Origin: Nitrospirales bacterium LBB_01 | GTDB lineage: Bacteria > Nitrospirota > Thermodesulfovibrionia > Thermodesulfovibrionales > Magnetobacteriaceae | Reading direction: 5' to 3' | Assembly (NCBI GenBank): GCA_004376055.2 | Contig: CP049016.1 | Location: 1,364,001-1,428,000, forward strand | Length of the DNA stretch: 64,000 nt | Shown: piece by piece, positions 35,951 to 44,193 of the stretch | How the letters are laid out: every line of letters starts with the position of its first letter | Numbering within the stretch: the stretch's first letter is position 1 | Notes under the pieces: model-generated | The model's database searches: none | What the model saw: only the letters and a program-made list of their open reading frames with translations | Told to the model about the DNA's origin: nothing | Translations under genes and position numbers: made by a program

Positions 35951-37600
35951 TTACAAAAGACCATGTGAACCATGCTTTTCAGCAATAAGCTCCGACAGCG
36001 CAGATTGTTTTGACACACACACTTTAAAATTATCTATAAAACCGCAGGTGATTTTATCTTTTGGAATTGCTGTTATTTCTTTTGATACAATATAAACATT
36101 TTGAGGGTCAGCTATTCCCTCTTTCAACTGGACTGTAAGGTTTTTTACGTAAGACTGAAGCGCTCTCCAGTCAAAACGAGCCGCAAATCCTCTGTTGATT
36201 TTCATATTGTGTTTGCACGCAAACAGAGCTAAAAATTTACCATCATCCCATGGAACTTTACCGGCTATTACTAAGTTTTTACTGCCGCGTCCAATGACCT
36301 CCCATTTAGACGATTTTATAGGATTTTCTGCAGGGTTAAAGTTATTTTTATGTTTGTCAATATCACAATTGTCAAAAATCTGCAGTGCTATCAAAACTAT
36401 CAATATGGGAATACTCTTTTTATCGTAATATTTAACAACAAAAAACAATAGAACGTAAATTAAAAAGTAATAAGCAGGCCAAAATAACCTGCCTGACGCT
36501 CTGAATACACTAAGTAAAGCGAATATTTTCTCACTTAGTTGAATTTCAAATATAACTTGATTAAAAACAGTTATTCTATTGCTAATGGCTATTAAAGTTA
36601 ATAAAGATAAGGCAACTAACAGGGGTATGTAGTTCCTTATTTTGCAGCGTTTGATATTGGATTTAAATGCAACAGCTATTGCAAGAAATAAAAGTATGAT
36701 TCCGCCTATGCCGAGATAATTGTAACCCTCAGCCCAGAACACACTTCCCTCTTTCATAAAATAAAGCAGCTTTGAACTTCCGTAGGGATTAAATAAAGCC
36801 AGAAGATCAAGATTTTTCTCTCCATAACCCCATGCAGAATAATCTCCTGATTTATTAAACATGAAGCAGCCGTTAATCAACCCTATAAGCATTATCGTTA
36901 ATAATACCGATACGATAGAAACAATCAGTTGATGGTAACTGGCTTTTTTTTCTATAAACCTGAGTTTAAACAAGTGAGCAATGAAAACAACAAGTACTAC
37001 AAACTCAAGATGTGGAAAGATAAAAGTTGTAACTATGTGCAGAATTAACCACTTTGTAAAGATTTTATAAAATGACTCCTCATGTTCTTTCATATAAAAC
37101 CATAAGGCACAGAGAATAGCCCACTGAGCACACAGACCAATGTGATAATAACGATTAACTAAAACCGGGCTTACAATAAAAAATGATGCAACTGTAAGTT
37201 GGATTAAACGGTTTTTGGTAAATAATCCGGCCAAAAGAAAACCATAAAGCCCCTGAAGCATAAAGCAAGACAAAAAAAACAATCCATAAAATTGAATTTC
37301 GGATGGAAAGAAATCTTTAAATAGTTTTAAAGGGATAGCTAATAGTGTTAATGTGTCTGTGTAACACATACTTGCACCAAATTGATAGTTATAGTTAGAA
37401 ATTTTTCCTAACGGGAATTGCCATGGTTCACTTTTAAAAAACAACCAGCTAACATAGCTCACCGCCCAGTCATATCCGTTCATCAACCAGGATGTGTAGA
37501 GAGGATTTACAATTCTTATGTCCATTGAATAGACAAAGAAAAGAGCGCCGAGTAACATTGAAAATAAATGATAACGATTTTTAGAAATACTATTTACCAA
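35951..37600 (-). CDS. Polytopic membrane protein, DUF6311/YfhO-like (possible glycosyltransferase)
   Basis: About 549 residues with roughly a dozen hydrophobic helices, e.g. HLFSMLLGALFFVYSM, FYGLFFLSCFMLQGL and IGGIILLFLAIAVAF, and a C-terminal soluble domain. The periplasmic loop after helix 1 (NPLYTSWLMNGYDWAVS and the QFPLG segment) resembles DUF6311/YfhO-type integral-membrane sugar transferases. The preferred start is TTG 37600, seven bases after GGGAGG; this overlaps the mnmE stop by 11 bases, so it is coupled to mnmE. Substrate unknown. The lower GC content than its neighbours suggests cell-surface variation or transfer. Confidence 0.65.
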   Translation of the reverse strand: MVNSISKNRYHLFSMLLGALFFVYSMDIRIVNPLYTSWLMNGYDWAVSYVSWLFFKSEPWQFPLGKISNYNYQFGASMCYTDTLTLLAIPLKLFKDFFPSEIQFYGLFFLSCFMLQGLYGFLLAGLFTKNRLIQLTVASFFIVSPVLVNRYYHIGLCAQWAILCALWFYMKEHEESFYKIFTKWLILHIVTTFIFPHLEFVVLVVFIAHLFKLRFIEKKASYHQLIVSIVSVLLTIMLIGLINGCFMFNKSGDYSAWGYGEKNLDLLALFNPYGSSKLLYFMKEGSVFWAEGYNYLGIGGIILLFLAIAVAFKSNIKRCKIRNYIPLLVALSLLTLIAISNRITVFNQVIFEIQLSEKIFALLSVFRASGRLFWPAYYFLIYVLLFFVVKYYDKKSIPILIVLIALQIFDNCDIDKHKNNFNPAENPIKSSKWEVIGRGSKNLVIAGKVPWDDGKFLALFACKHNMKINRGFAARFDWRALQSYVKNLTVQLKEGIADPQNVYIVSKEITAIPKDKITCGFIDNFKVCVSKQSALSELIAEKHGSHGLL

Positions 37601-38987
37601 TGCAAAACCTCCCAAAGATTATATTTAAAATACTATCCGTTGTTACCACTCCGGTAATTTCCGAAATAGAGTTTAAGGCTGAGCGAAGTTCAAAGGCTGC
37701 AAACTCAAGCGGCATGTTGTCTGAAAGCAGTGCGCTTGAGCGTTTCAGTGCAAGGAGGCAGTCATCCATAGCTCTTTTGTGTCTTACGTTTGTTATAAGC
37801 ACATCCTGTTTTACCTCTGTTGAGTTTCTGGCAACAATTGTAAAAATCATATCTTTAAGCGTACTTAGTCCTTCGTTTTTCTTAGCAGATATTCTTAAGA
37901 CATGAGTGCTGCTCTCACTGCTATAAGATTCCGATAGTACAGAGGCACTGAAGGCTGGTTTAAGGTCAGATTTATTAATTACTGCGATAAGCGTTTTCCC
38001 TGACGTTTTTTCAATAATGTGAAAATCCTCAATCGTTAACTCTGTGCCTCCGTCAAAGACGGCGATTACAATGTCAGCGGTCTCTATTGAGGATAAGGAA
38101 CGTTTAATTCCCTCAAGTTCGGCATACTCGCGGCTTTCTCTTATTCCTGCTGTGTCTATAACCCGGGCAGGTATCCCGCCAAAGTTTAAACATTCCTCTA
38201 TTGTGTCCCGCGTTGTGCCGGGAGTTTCTGACACTATAGCCCTGTTTTTTTCCAACAGTGCATTAAGAAGGGATGATTTCCCGACATTTGTGCGTCCCAC
38301 TATTGCTATAGATATACCGTCGCGGTAAAGCCGTCCTGTTTCATAGGTTGCAGAAAGTAGTTTTAACTTTTTTTCAATTTCCCCAATATTTATTAATACT
38401 TCTGCCACATCAGACAATTGTGCATCCTCATCTGAAAAATCTATGTGAGCCTCAATCAGGGCACATGCAGCAGTCAAATCAGAGACAATTGCAGTTATTT
38501 TCTCCGACACTCCGCCGGAAAGCTGCTCAAGAGCAATGCGGGAACTCTCTGCGGTTTTAGATTTAATGACATCAAGGACACTCTCGGCTTGAGCAAGGTC
38601 AAGTCGTCCGTTTAAAAATGCCCGCAATGTAAACTCCCCTGGCTCAGCAAGACGCGCGCCAAGGGACAGGGTTATCTCAAGGGTTTTTCTTACTGTAAAA
38701 TACCCTCCATGGCAGTGAAACTCCACCACGTCCTCTGCTGTATAGCTCTGAGGAGCACGCATCACGGCTATCAGCGCCTCATCCACAGCACTGCCGTCAT
38801 GAGGATTAATTACAAGCCCCAGAGACATCGTAAAGGCAGGCATTGTTGAGGGTAATTTGCACTTTTTTGACTTAAACATCCCCTCTGATATTACAATGGC
38901 ATCTTTACCGCTTATCCGTACAATCCCAATACCTCCCTCACCGGGCGGTGTTGAAACTGCGGCTATTGTATCCTGATAAGAATTCAT
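37590..38987 (-). CDS. mnmE: tRNA modification GTPase MnmE
   Basis: 465 residues. N-terminal formyl-THF-binding-like domain starts DTIAAVSTPPGEGGIGIVRISG; the central G domain has GRTNVGKSSLLNALL, DTAGIRES and NKSD; the protein ends in the CIGK tail, the conserved C-terminal Cys used in catalysis. With MnmG it installs the cmnm5 group on wobble U34 of certain tRNAs. Full length. It is followed, with overlap, by the membrane protein at 35951. Confidence 0.95.
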   Translation of the reverse strand: MNSYQDTIAAVSTPPGEGGIGIVRISGKDAIVISEGMFKSKKCKLPSTMPAFTMSLGLVINPHDGSAVDEALIAVMRAPQSYTAEDVVEFHCHGGYFTVRKTLEITLSLGARLAEPGEFTLRAFLNGRLDLAQAESVLDVIKSKTAESSRIALEQLSGGVSEKITAIVSDLTAACALIEAHIDFSDEDAQLSDVAEVLINIGEIEKKLKLLSATYETGRLYRDGISIAIVGRTNVGKSSLLNALLEKNRAIVSETPGTTRDTIEECLNFGGIPARVIDTAGIRESREYAELEGIKRSLSSIETADIVIAVFDGGTELTIEDFHIIEKTSGKTLIAVINKSDLKPAFSASVLSESYSSESSTHVLRISAKKNEGLSTLKDMIFTIVARNSTEVKQDVLITNVRHKRAMDDCLLALKRSSALLSDNMPLEFAAFELRSALNSISEITGVVTTDSILNIIFGRFCIGK

Positions 38988-39217
38988 AACTTTTTTATAA
39001 AATATTATATCATTAAGATAGCTGATAATGTTAGAATGCTTGAGTATGATATGTATAAAACGGATGGAAGATATGCGGCAGATTTTTATAGATGGAGCCC
39101 TTGATAAAAAAATAGTAAAATATAATAAAAAATATTTTGAAAAATATAGTATAATACGTTTGCACTTGATATATTACATTGTAATGTTATTTAAAACGAC
39201 CACAAGGAGGGATTGAA

Positions 39218-39520
39218 ATGAAGTATGTGCTTTATTTTGTGTTAGTGCTGTCTTTGGTTTTCTCAGTAGCAGCGTTAACCGGCTGTAAACAAGCGCCAGC
39301 ACCAGCACCTGCGCCATCAGCGGCACCGTCTGTAGAGGCACCAGCACCTACACCAGCGCCATCAGCGGCAGCACCTGAAGCAGCAGCTCCGGCCCCAGCA
39401 GCACCTGAGGGAGCAGCTCCAGCAGCGGCATCACCAGCAGCGGCAGCCCCAGCGGCAGCACCTGAAGCAGCATCACCAGCAGCGCCAGCGGCAGCATCAC
39501 CAGCTCCGGCTGCTAAATAA
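39218..39520 (+). CDS. Ala/Pro-rich lipoprotein of low complexity
   Basis: 100 residues: a lipoprotein signal with lipobox (LTGC, Cys about residue 24), then about 75 residues made almost only of Ala and Pro with scattered Ser and Glu, in imperfect repeats of APAP, AAPEAA and AASPA type. It has an AAGGAGGG site before the ATG and a hairpin terminator after it. It probably forms an extended tether or spacer anchored in the outer membrane. The repeats at DNA level (gcagcaccagc-like) make the length likely to vary between strains. Confidence 0.75.
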   Translation: MKYVLYFVLVLSLVFSVAALTGCKQAPAPAPAPSAAPSVEAPAPTPAPSAAAPEAAAPAPAAPEGAAPAAASPAAAAPAAAPEAASPAAPAAASPAPAAK

Positions 39521-39551
39521 CAAAAACGCATCTTATGGTTATTATGTAATG

Positions 39552-39590
39552 AACAGGGAAAGAGTTAATCCTCTTTCCCTGTTTCTATTG
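39552..39590 (+). terminator. Rho-independent terminator after the Ala/Pro-rich lipoprotein
   Basis: A perfect 13-bp stem (39552-39564 with 39571-39583, loop ttaatc) is followed by a short T-rich stretch. It lies 32 bases after the stop. Confidence 0.75.
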
Positions 39591-39654
39591 TTGTGGAGGG
39601 GAAGGGTAATATGATATACAAGATTAAGTTGTGGATGAAAAAGGAGCATATATA

Positions 39655-40134
39655 ATGAAAGCCGATATAATCAATCCATTTTTAGTATCAATAGTGAACG
39701 TACTTGCCACGATGGCACAGACTGAGGCAAAGGTTGGGAAACCAGTGCTTAAACGCGACAATGTAGGGCAAGGGGATGTATCAGGAGTAATCGGTCTTGC
39801 AGGTGAACAGACAAAAGGCTCTATTGCTATTACATTTACCGATAAGGCCATAATAGACATAGCCTCTAAGATGCTTGGTGAACAGTTGGACACGGTGGAC
39901 GAAACAGTGGCTGATATGGTCGGTGAAATAACTAACATGGTAACCGGCGGGGCTAAAAAAATTCTTTCTGAAAAAGGTTACAAATTTAACCTTGCCACTC
40001 CCACAATAATTGTGGGAAAAGGACATATGATTTCACACAAGTCTAAGGCTCCCGTGATATTGCTCCCTTTTGAGACAAGCGCAGGCAGTTTCTTTGTAGA
40101 GATTTGCTTTGATAATTTTGGTGTTAAACAATAA
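39655..40134 (+). CDS. cheX: CheX-like protein (CheC/CheX phosphatase family)
   Basis: 159 residues from ATG 39655, which has AAAGGAG eight bases upstream; the in-frame GTG 39631 is rejected. The fold signature DMVGEITNMVTGGAKKIL contains the E-x2-N catalytic pair of CheX/CheC, which dephosphorylates CheY-P. No other chemotaxis gene is adjacent, so it may act on one of the stand-alone response regulators instead. It is convergent with the lipoprotein gene at 40157. Confidence 0.85.
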   Translation: MKADIINPFLVSIVNVLATMAQTEAKVGKPVLKRDNVGQGDVSGVIGLAGEQTKGSIAITFTDKAIIDIASKMLGEQLDTVDETVADMVGEITNMVTGGAKKILSEKGYKFNLATPTIIVGKGHMISHKSKAPVILLPFETSAGSFFVEICFDNFGVKQ

Positions 40135-40156
40135 TTTACTTATAGTAATTCACTAT

Positions 40157-40810
40157 CTAATAAATGGATTTCCCGTAAGTGTGTGAGCCTATTAAGTCTG
40201 CCGCTTCTGTCATAACAGAGGCGCCAAGCTGTTTGGGCAAAGGCGAGGATATATTGTATCTTTTCATTTCAATGATAGAAAACCCTTTTTTAGGGTCTCC
40301 GATTTCACATCTGTCAAAGTACAACAAGGTAATTTCTCTTTTTGGATCAATGACTCTGAAGGTCGCAGACATCTGTGACTTTCCTGTTTCACCTCCGTTG
40401 ACTATATTATTAATCTCTCCGATAATAATAAGGTTGTAGCCATTTTCCCTTGAATATCTCATAGTTTGTTTTAAGTCGGTAACTATCTCTTCAACTTTTT
40501 CCACAAGGTGAAAAGTCTTTCTTTCAAGAAAGAGTTTATGTAAATAATCAACCATAAAAGCAGCAATCTCCTTTGCATCTTTTGACGACTTCATCGTAAA
40601 AATTCCAACATTGCTTTCAAAGACAAGTTTTTTCTCGGGCTCTATGTAGATGGCATTAGTGCAAGGTGGCAGCTCTTTCTGGGACTTAACAAGTGTTGAT
40701 GGTTTCATGGAAACCTCATATCTTTCCGGTTTAATGGAAATATCCATGCACCCAGCAGTGAGTATGACAACGACAAATATCCAGGCTTTACTTAACCGGC
40801 ATTCTTTCAT
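40157..40810 (-). CDS. Lipoprotein, last of a three-gene lipoprotein cluster
   Basis: About 217 residues from ATG 40810 (start MKECRLSKAWIF). This gives a compact lipoprotein signal with lipobox VILTAGC, whereas upstream in-frame starts put 28 extra residues before it. No family is recognised; a GYNLIIIGEINNIVNG segment suggests a beta-strand-rich domain as in FlgO-related or GNA1162-type lipoproteins. It overlaps the preceding FlgO-like gene by 23 bases and is surely co-transcribed. Confidence 0.6.
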   Translation of the reverse strand: MKECRLSKAWIFVVVILTAGCMDISIKPERYEVSMKPSTLVKSQKELPPCTNAIYIEPEKKLVFESNVGIFTMKSSKDAKEIAAFMVDYLHKLFLERKTFHLVEKVEEIVTDLKQTMRYSRENGYNLIIIGEINNIVNGGETGKSQMSATFRVIDPKREITLLYFDRCEIGDPKKGFSIIEMKRYNISSPLPKQLGASVMTEAADLIGSHTYGKSIY

Positions 40811-41537
40811 AAACCGTAACCGGCTCATCGTCCATCCCATTTTCGTTTTGCTTATTAGTATTAGCTTTAGTCTTTTTATTTTTTGACTTACCATTACTTT
40901 TTTCGTTTTCTGCCTCAGGTATGACTGTGCGGTTTTTTTGCCTTAGGAGTGAATCAACCTCTTTAGTACGAACAAGGCGTGTTGTCCATGCCGAATAGAG
41001 TTTTGAGTCAGAAATCCCTATTAATCTGCCGTTAAACACCACAGACTTATCGGTGATAGTGTATGTGCCGACAAAAACGCTCTTGGCGTTTTGTTTTTTT
41101 GCCAGGTCTCTTAGATTCCTTGTCAACATGAATTCGCCGTCATTTTTTACAATGTCTATGGCATTACCTTTTCTCATTTCAATAATCTCAAAATTTCTTG
41201 CATGAAGCCCTGTCATCACCATCTCTGAAAAACTCCGTCCGAGTGTAGTGGTCAGTGATAGATCGTTTAAGTCGGCAAAGGTGGTAACCACTATCGGGGA
41301 AAGGTTAATGGTGTCAGATCTGTGAAATTCAATCTTAAGATTTGTGACAATACCGAGAGCCATATCCTTTGCGGCACCCTCAAGATCGTTAAAGACATTG
41401 TACATTCCCTCATAATACCCGCGGTCTTCACCCTCTGGAGGCTTTTTCTTATCAGGAAACAATACACTACAGCCTGACATCACAATAAGTATCAGGACTA
41501 AGGCTGTAGCAGTCGTTTTTGAATGTTTATGTCTCAT
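40788..41537 (-). CDS. FlgO-like lipoprotein
   Basis: About 249 residues (ATG 41537; GTG 41540 also in frame). Lipobox IVMSGC near residue 23. The body has VVTTFADLNDLSLTTTLGRSFSEMVMTGLHARNFEIIEMR and SVFVGTYTITDKSVVFNGRLI in the FlgO arrangement. It is paralogous to the upstream gene at 41542. The C-terminus is a charged Lys/Asn-rich tail. FlgO acts at the outer membrane in Vibrio flagella; no flagellar genes occur here, so the role may be in another envelope machine such as the divergent pilus operon. Confidence 0.7.
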   Translation of the reverse strand: MRHKHSKTTATALVLILIVMSGCSVLFPDKKKPPEGEDRGYYEGMYNVFNDLEGAAKDMALGIVTNLKIEFHRSDTINLSPIVVTTFADLNDLSLTTTLGRSFSEMVMTGLHARNFEIIEMRKGNAIDIVKNDGEFMLTRNLRDLAKKQNAKSVFVGTYTITDKSVVFNGRLIGISDSKLYSAWTTRLVRTKEVDSLLRQKNRTVIPEAENEKSNGKSKNKKTKANTNKQNENGMDDEPVTVYERMPVK

Positions 41538-41541
41538 CACA

Positions 41542-42324
41542 TCATCTCTGTCTGATTTGAACGCCGTCTTTTTCGTTTTTTAACTCATCAGGGTGGTCAA
41601 GATAGTACCTGAGATCTTTTGTAAGATGAAGCCTGTAGGAGGCGATGGCTACGACCTCTGACTTCACAGGGTCTATTACCCGTGCATTTACAAATACATC
41701 GCAACGACCAACCTCATAGGTGCCTGCAAGAATTATGGTATCAGGGTAATTTCTCTTTATAGTGTGAGCTGGTTGATAGGTTTCTGTTGTCTTAGAGCGC
41801 TTTTTGGACTTTTTGGATTTTTTGGATTTTGGCGCTGCTTCAGGCTGATGGGATGCAGGCGTTACATCTTTAGTAAAAGTATCCTGACGAATCGGTCCGC
41901 GCGATAAAAATATTTCCCCAAAATTCTCAGACATTTGAATTGTCCCAGTTTCTCGTATGTCAGCCACTTTAAATCCTCTCTTGTGAAGCTCAGAAAGGGT
42001 TTCCTCTGCCAGTGTTCTGCCAAATTTTGAAGTCCTGTTGAGATTATTTAAATCAACAAAGGTAGTGACTATGATTTTTCTGTCGTCTTTAAAAAGGTAT
42101 CCGTAGTATTCAAGCTGAGCTACAAGATATGAGGCTTTAAAAACGCTCTTATCCCCTGAACCACGTACTCCCTCATCATTACGACCTAATAAGTCTTCAA
42201 AAAAGCCGCAGCCGTTATCCTCCTTTGGGAAATTTACCTTATATCTTTTGTCTGCGCATGATGCCGTTAAAAACAATAAAGCAGCTAAAACTATAAACGC
42301 CGTTATCCTTGTAATAAATGCCAC
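41542..42324 (-). CDS. FlgO-like lipoprotein with Lys-rich insertion
   Basis: 260 residues, lipobox LFLTASC near residue 23. It has the same core as its downstream paralogue (IIVTTFVDLNNLNRTSKFGRTLAEETLSELHKRGFKVADIRETG, later ILAGTYEVGRCDVFVNARV), showing tandem duplication. A Lys/Ser insertion (SKKSKKSKKRSK) splits the domain and may bind peptidoglycan, LPS or nucleic acid; this is inference. First gene of the minus-strand cluster, divergent from the kinase-headed pilus operon 180 bases away. Confidence 0.7.
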   Translation of the reverse strand: MAFITRITAFIVLAALLFLTASCADKRYKVNFPKEDNGCGFFEDLLGRNDEGVRGSGDKSVFKASYLVAQLEYYGYLFKDDRKIIVTTFVDLNNLNRTSKFGRTLAEETLSELHKRGFKVADIRETGTIQMSENFGEIFLSRGPIRQDTFTKDVTPASHQPEAAPKSKKSKKSKKRSKTTETYQPAHTIKRNYPDTIILAGTYEVGRCDVFVNARVIDPVKSEVVAIASYRLHLTKDLRYYLDHPDELKNEKDGVQIRQR

Positions 42325-42412
42325 ACACTAACTTAATAAATTTTAGTGGTAATTGTCAAATGTTGAATAAAATGGCTTTTTGGGTTTGTTTTGATCATCA
42401 TAAATAATAATC

Positions 42413-42442
42413 TTGAAATATATTCACACAATAAGGTATATT
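42413..42442 (+). promoter_or_regulatory. Sigma-70-like promoter of the kinase/pilus operon
   Basis: TTGAAA (42413-42418), 18-base spacer, TATATT (42437-42442). It lies downstream of the TTG at 42391 and 63 bases before TTG 42505, supporting the later start of the kinase gene. Confidence 0.5.
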
Positions 42443-42504
42443 GTACATATTTAACTCTGAAAAGTGGAGGCTCTGGAGATTTACGAAACCCTGGGAGATT
42501 ACAG

Positions 42505-44193
42505 TTGATTAAAGCAGTACAAGAGTATTATGACGATAAACCAACTTGTTGGGTAGTGGAGGGGCCGACTGTTTCTCTGGATACAGGGGTTAATCCGGAA
42601 ATTCACACATCTAAGAAGACTCCTCTGTTTAAAGATTCGCGATACGATGTGCGAAGGAAGCTAGGCACAGGCGGTCAGGGGACAGTGTATCTTGTGTGGG
42701 ACAATGTAGTTGAAAAACCATTTGCTATAAAGGTGCTTCCAGCCGCATATCTCAATAATAGGGTTAACTTTGCAAGGTTTCAGGATGAGATAAAAATCCC
42801 ACAGCGCATAAAACACCCTCTCATAGCCTCAATACACGATGCCGTTGAGCTTAAAGACGGCAGCTTTGGGATTAAAATGGAATTTATTGGCGGTACTGAC
42901 CTGCTTTCATGGATTGCTGATGTGGTGCGTCCAGACAGATTTAAAGCTGCCGATGATGTTTTAACAGTATTGATAAATCTTTCCGAGGCACTGGCTGCGG
43001 CACATGAAAACGGCGTAATACATAGAGACCTTAAGCCATCCAATGTGATTTTAAAAGACGGTAATCCTGCGCACCCAATTTTACTTGATTTTGGCCTCGC
43101 ATTTTTATCCGGTGAGGGTTTAAAGCAAAGAGCCGCCGGAACCTTTGCATACATGGCTCCCGAGCAGGTACATGATAACGCAGAGCTGGACGGCAAGGCT
43201 GATTTGTTTGCTCTTGGAGTAATTGTTTATAAAATGTTTACAGGATTTTTGCCTCCGTGTTCGCTGAAAGATTTTGAAAAAACTCTGACCGTCCCATCAA
43301 TTCCAATAAGGGATATTGAACCAATTTTTAAATATAATCCCAGAGTGCCGGCCTCTCTTGATTATCTGATACGCTCTCTGCTTGCTCATGATCCCTCCGA
43401 AAGATTTGGAGGTGCTGCCGAACTAGTCAGAGAACTTAGAACTATTAAACTCATATCGCCTGATGACATTGTGTTTAGGGACAATCCAGTCCATGACGTC
43501 ATAAACTCTATTGACTTTATTGTGATACCCTCTGGCAGCTTTGACATTGGAGGTGCTGAAAAGGGCTGTTCTCAGTGTGAAAAACCTATGCGCAGAGTTA
43601 CCCTCAATACTTATGAAATCAGTGTGCATCCAATAACTAATGCGATTTACCGGGAATTCCTAAAACACAGCGGGTTTCCCAAACCTCCGTGGATTGATGA
43701 CACTGAGTTTGGACGGGACAACTGTCCTGTGGTTGGTGTGACGTGGGATGAGGCGATGGCTTGTGCTCTTTGGCTAAACGGCTCCCTTCCAACTGAAGCT
43801 CAATGGGAAAAAGCTGCCAAAGGCACTGAAAGAAGGATTTACCCGTGGGGAAACGAATATGCTGCATTTAAGGCAAATGTAGAGGGCTGCCAAAAGACGA
43901 CTACTCCTGTCGGGGCATTTAAGGATGGTAAGAGTTTTTACGGAGTGTTGGATATGGCAGGCAATGTCAGAGAATGGTGCTTTGATTGGTACAATCCAGA
44001 GGCATACACGTATTTAACATCGGGTAATAGAGACCCAAAGGGCCCACAGACAGGCACAGAAAAGTCTCTGCGCGGTGGCGGCTATAGAAGTCTGCACTAC
44101 GAGGCTAGATGCAGTTTCAGAGGGCACAGAGATAAAGACAAACGAGAGCCGGATATAGGGTTTAGGGTTGTCAGAGTCAAAGTCGGCGTATAA
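42505..44193 (+). CDS. Serine/threonine protein kinase fused to an FGE-sulfatase-like (SUMF1) domain
   Basis: About 562 residues from TTG 42505 (GGGAG six bases upstream; the open frame extends to TTG 42391, but that is upstream of the likely promoter). An N-terminal about 45-residue segment is followed by a complete Hanks-type kinase: LGTGGQGTVYLVWD glycine loop, Lys in FAIKVLP, HRDLKPSN catalytic loop, DFG in LLDFGLAF, and APE in MAPEQ. There is no transmembrane helix. The C-terminal domain has the formylglycine-generating-enzyme fold signature (TPVGAF ... GVLDMAGNVREWCFDWY ... LRGGGYRS ... GFRVVR), but the position of one of the two catalytic Cys is not Cys (SLH in place of LCH), so oxidase activity is unlikely and a ligand-binding role is more probable. 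TAATG links it to the pilB-like gene. Confidence 0.88.
   Translation: MIKAVQEYYDDKPTCWVVEGPTVSLDTGVNPEIHTSKKTPLFKDSRYDVRRKLGTGGQGTVYLVWDNVVEKPFAIKVLPAAYLNNRVNFARFQDEIKIPQRIKHPLIASIHDAVELKDGSFGIKMEFIGGTDLLSWIADVVRPDRFKAADDVLTVLINLSEALAAAHENGVIHRDLKPSNVILKDGNPAHPILLDFGLAFLSGEGLKQRAAGTFAYMAPEQVHDNAELDGKADLFALGVIVYKMFTGFLPPCSLKDFEKTLTVPSIPIRDIEPIFKYNPRVPASLDYLIRSLLAHDPSERFGGAAELVRELRTIKLISPDDIVFRDNPVHDVINSIDFIVIPSGSFDIGGAEKGCSQCEKPMRRVTLNTYEISVHPITNAIYREFLKHSGFPKPPWIDDTEFGRDNCPVVGVTWDEAMACALWLNGSLPTEAQWEKAAKGTERRIYPWGNEYAAFKANVEGCQKTTTPVGAFKDGKSFYGVLDMAGNVREWCFDWYNPEAYTYLTSGNRDPKGPQTGTEKSLRGGGYRSLHYEARCSFRGHRDKDKREPDIGFRVVRVKVGV

Noticed and set aside
39028-39216. 62-codon ORF upstream of the Ala/Pro-rich lipoprotein
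   Set aside because: AT-rich with no ribosome-binding site or recognisable feature; it overlaps the probable promoter region.
39232-39531. Long Ala/Gly-rich ORF opposite the Ala/Pro-rich lipoprotein gene
   Set aside because: It is the antisense reading of the same gcagca-type repeats, has no ribosome-binding site, and its composition follows directly from the plus-strand repeats.
42391-42504. TTG 42391 as the start of the kinase gene
   Set aside because: It lies upstream of a good -35/-10 pair and adds a low-complexity 38-residue leader; TTG 42505 has a suitable ribosome-binding site.
42505-44193. FGE-like domain as target of a diversity-generating retroelement
   Set aside because: No reverse transcriptase, template repeat or adenine-biased variable repeat is visible in the window.
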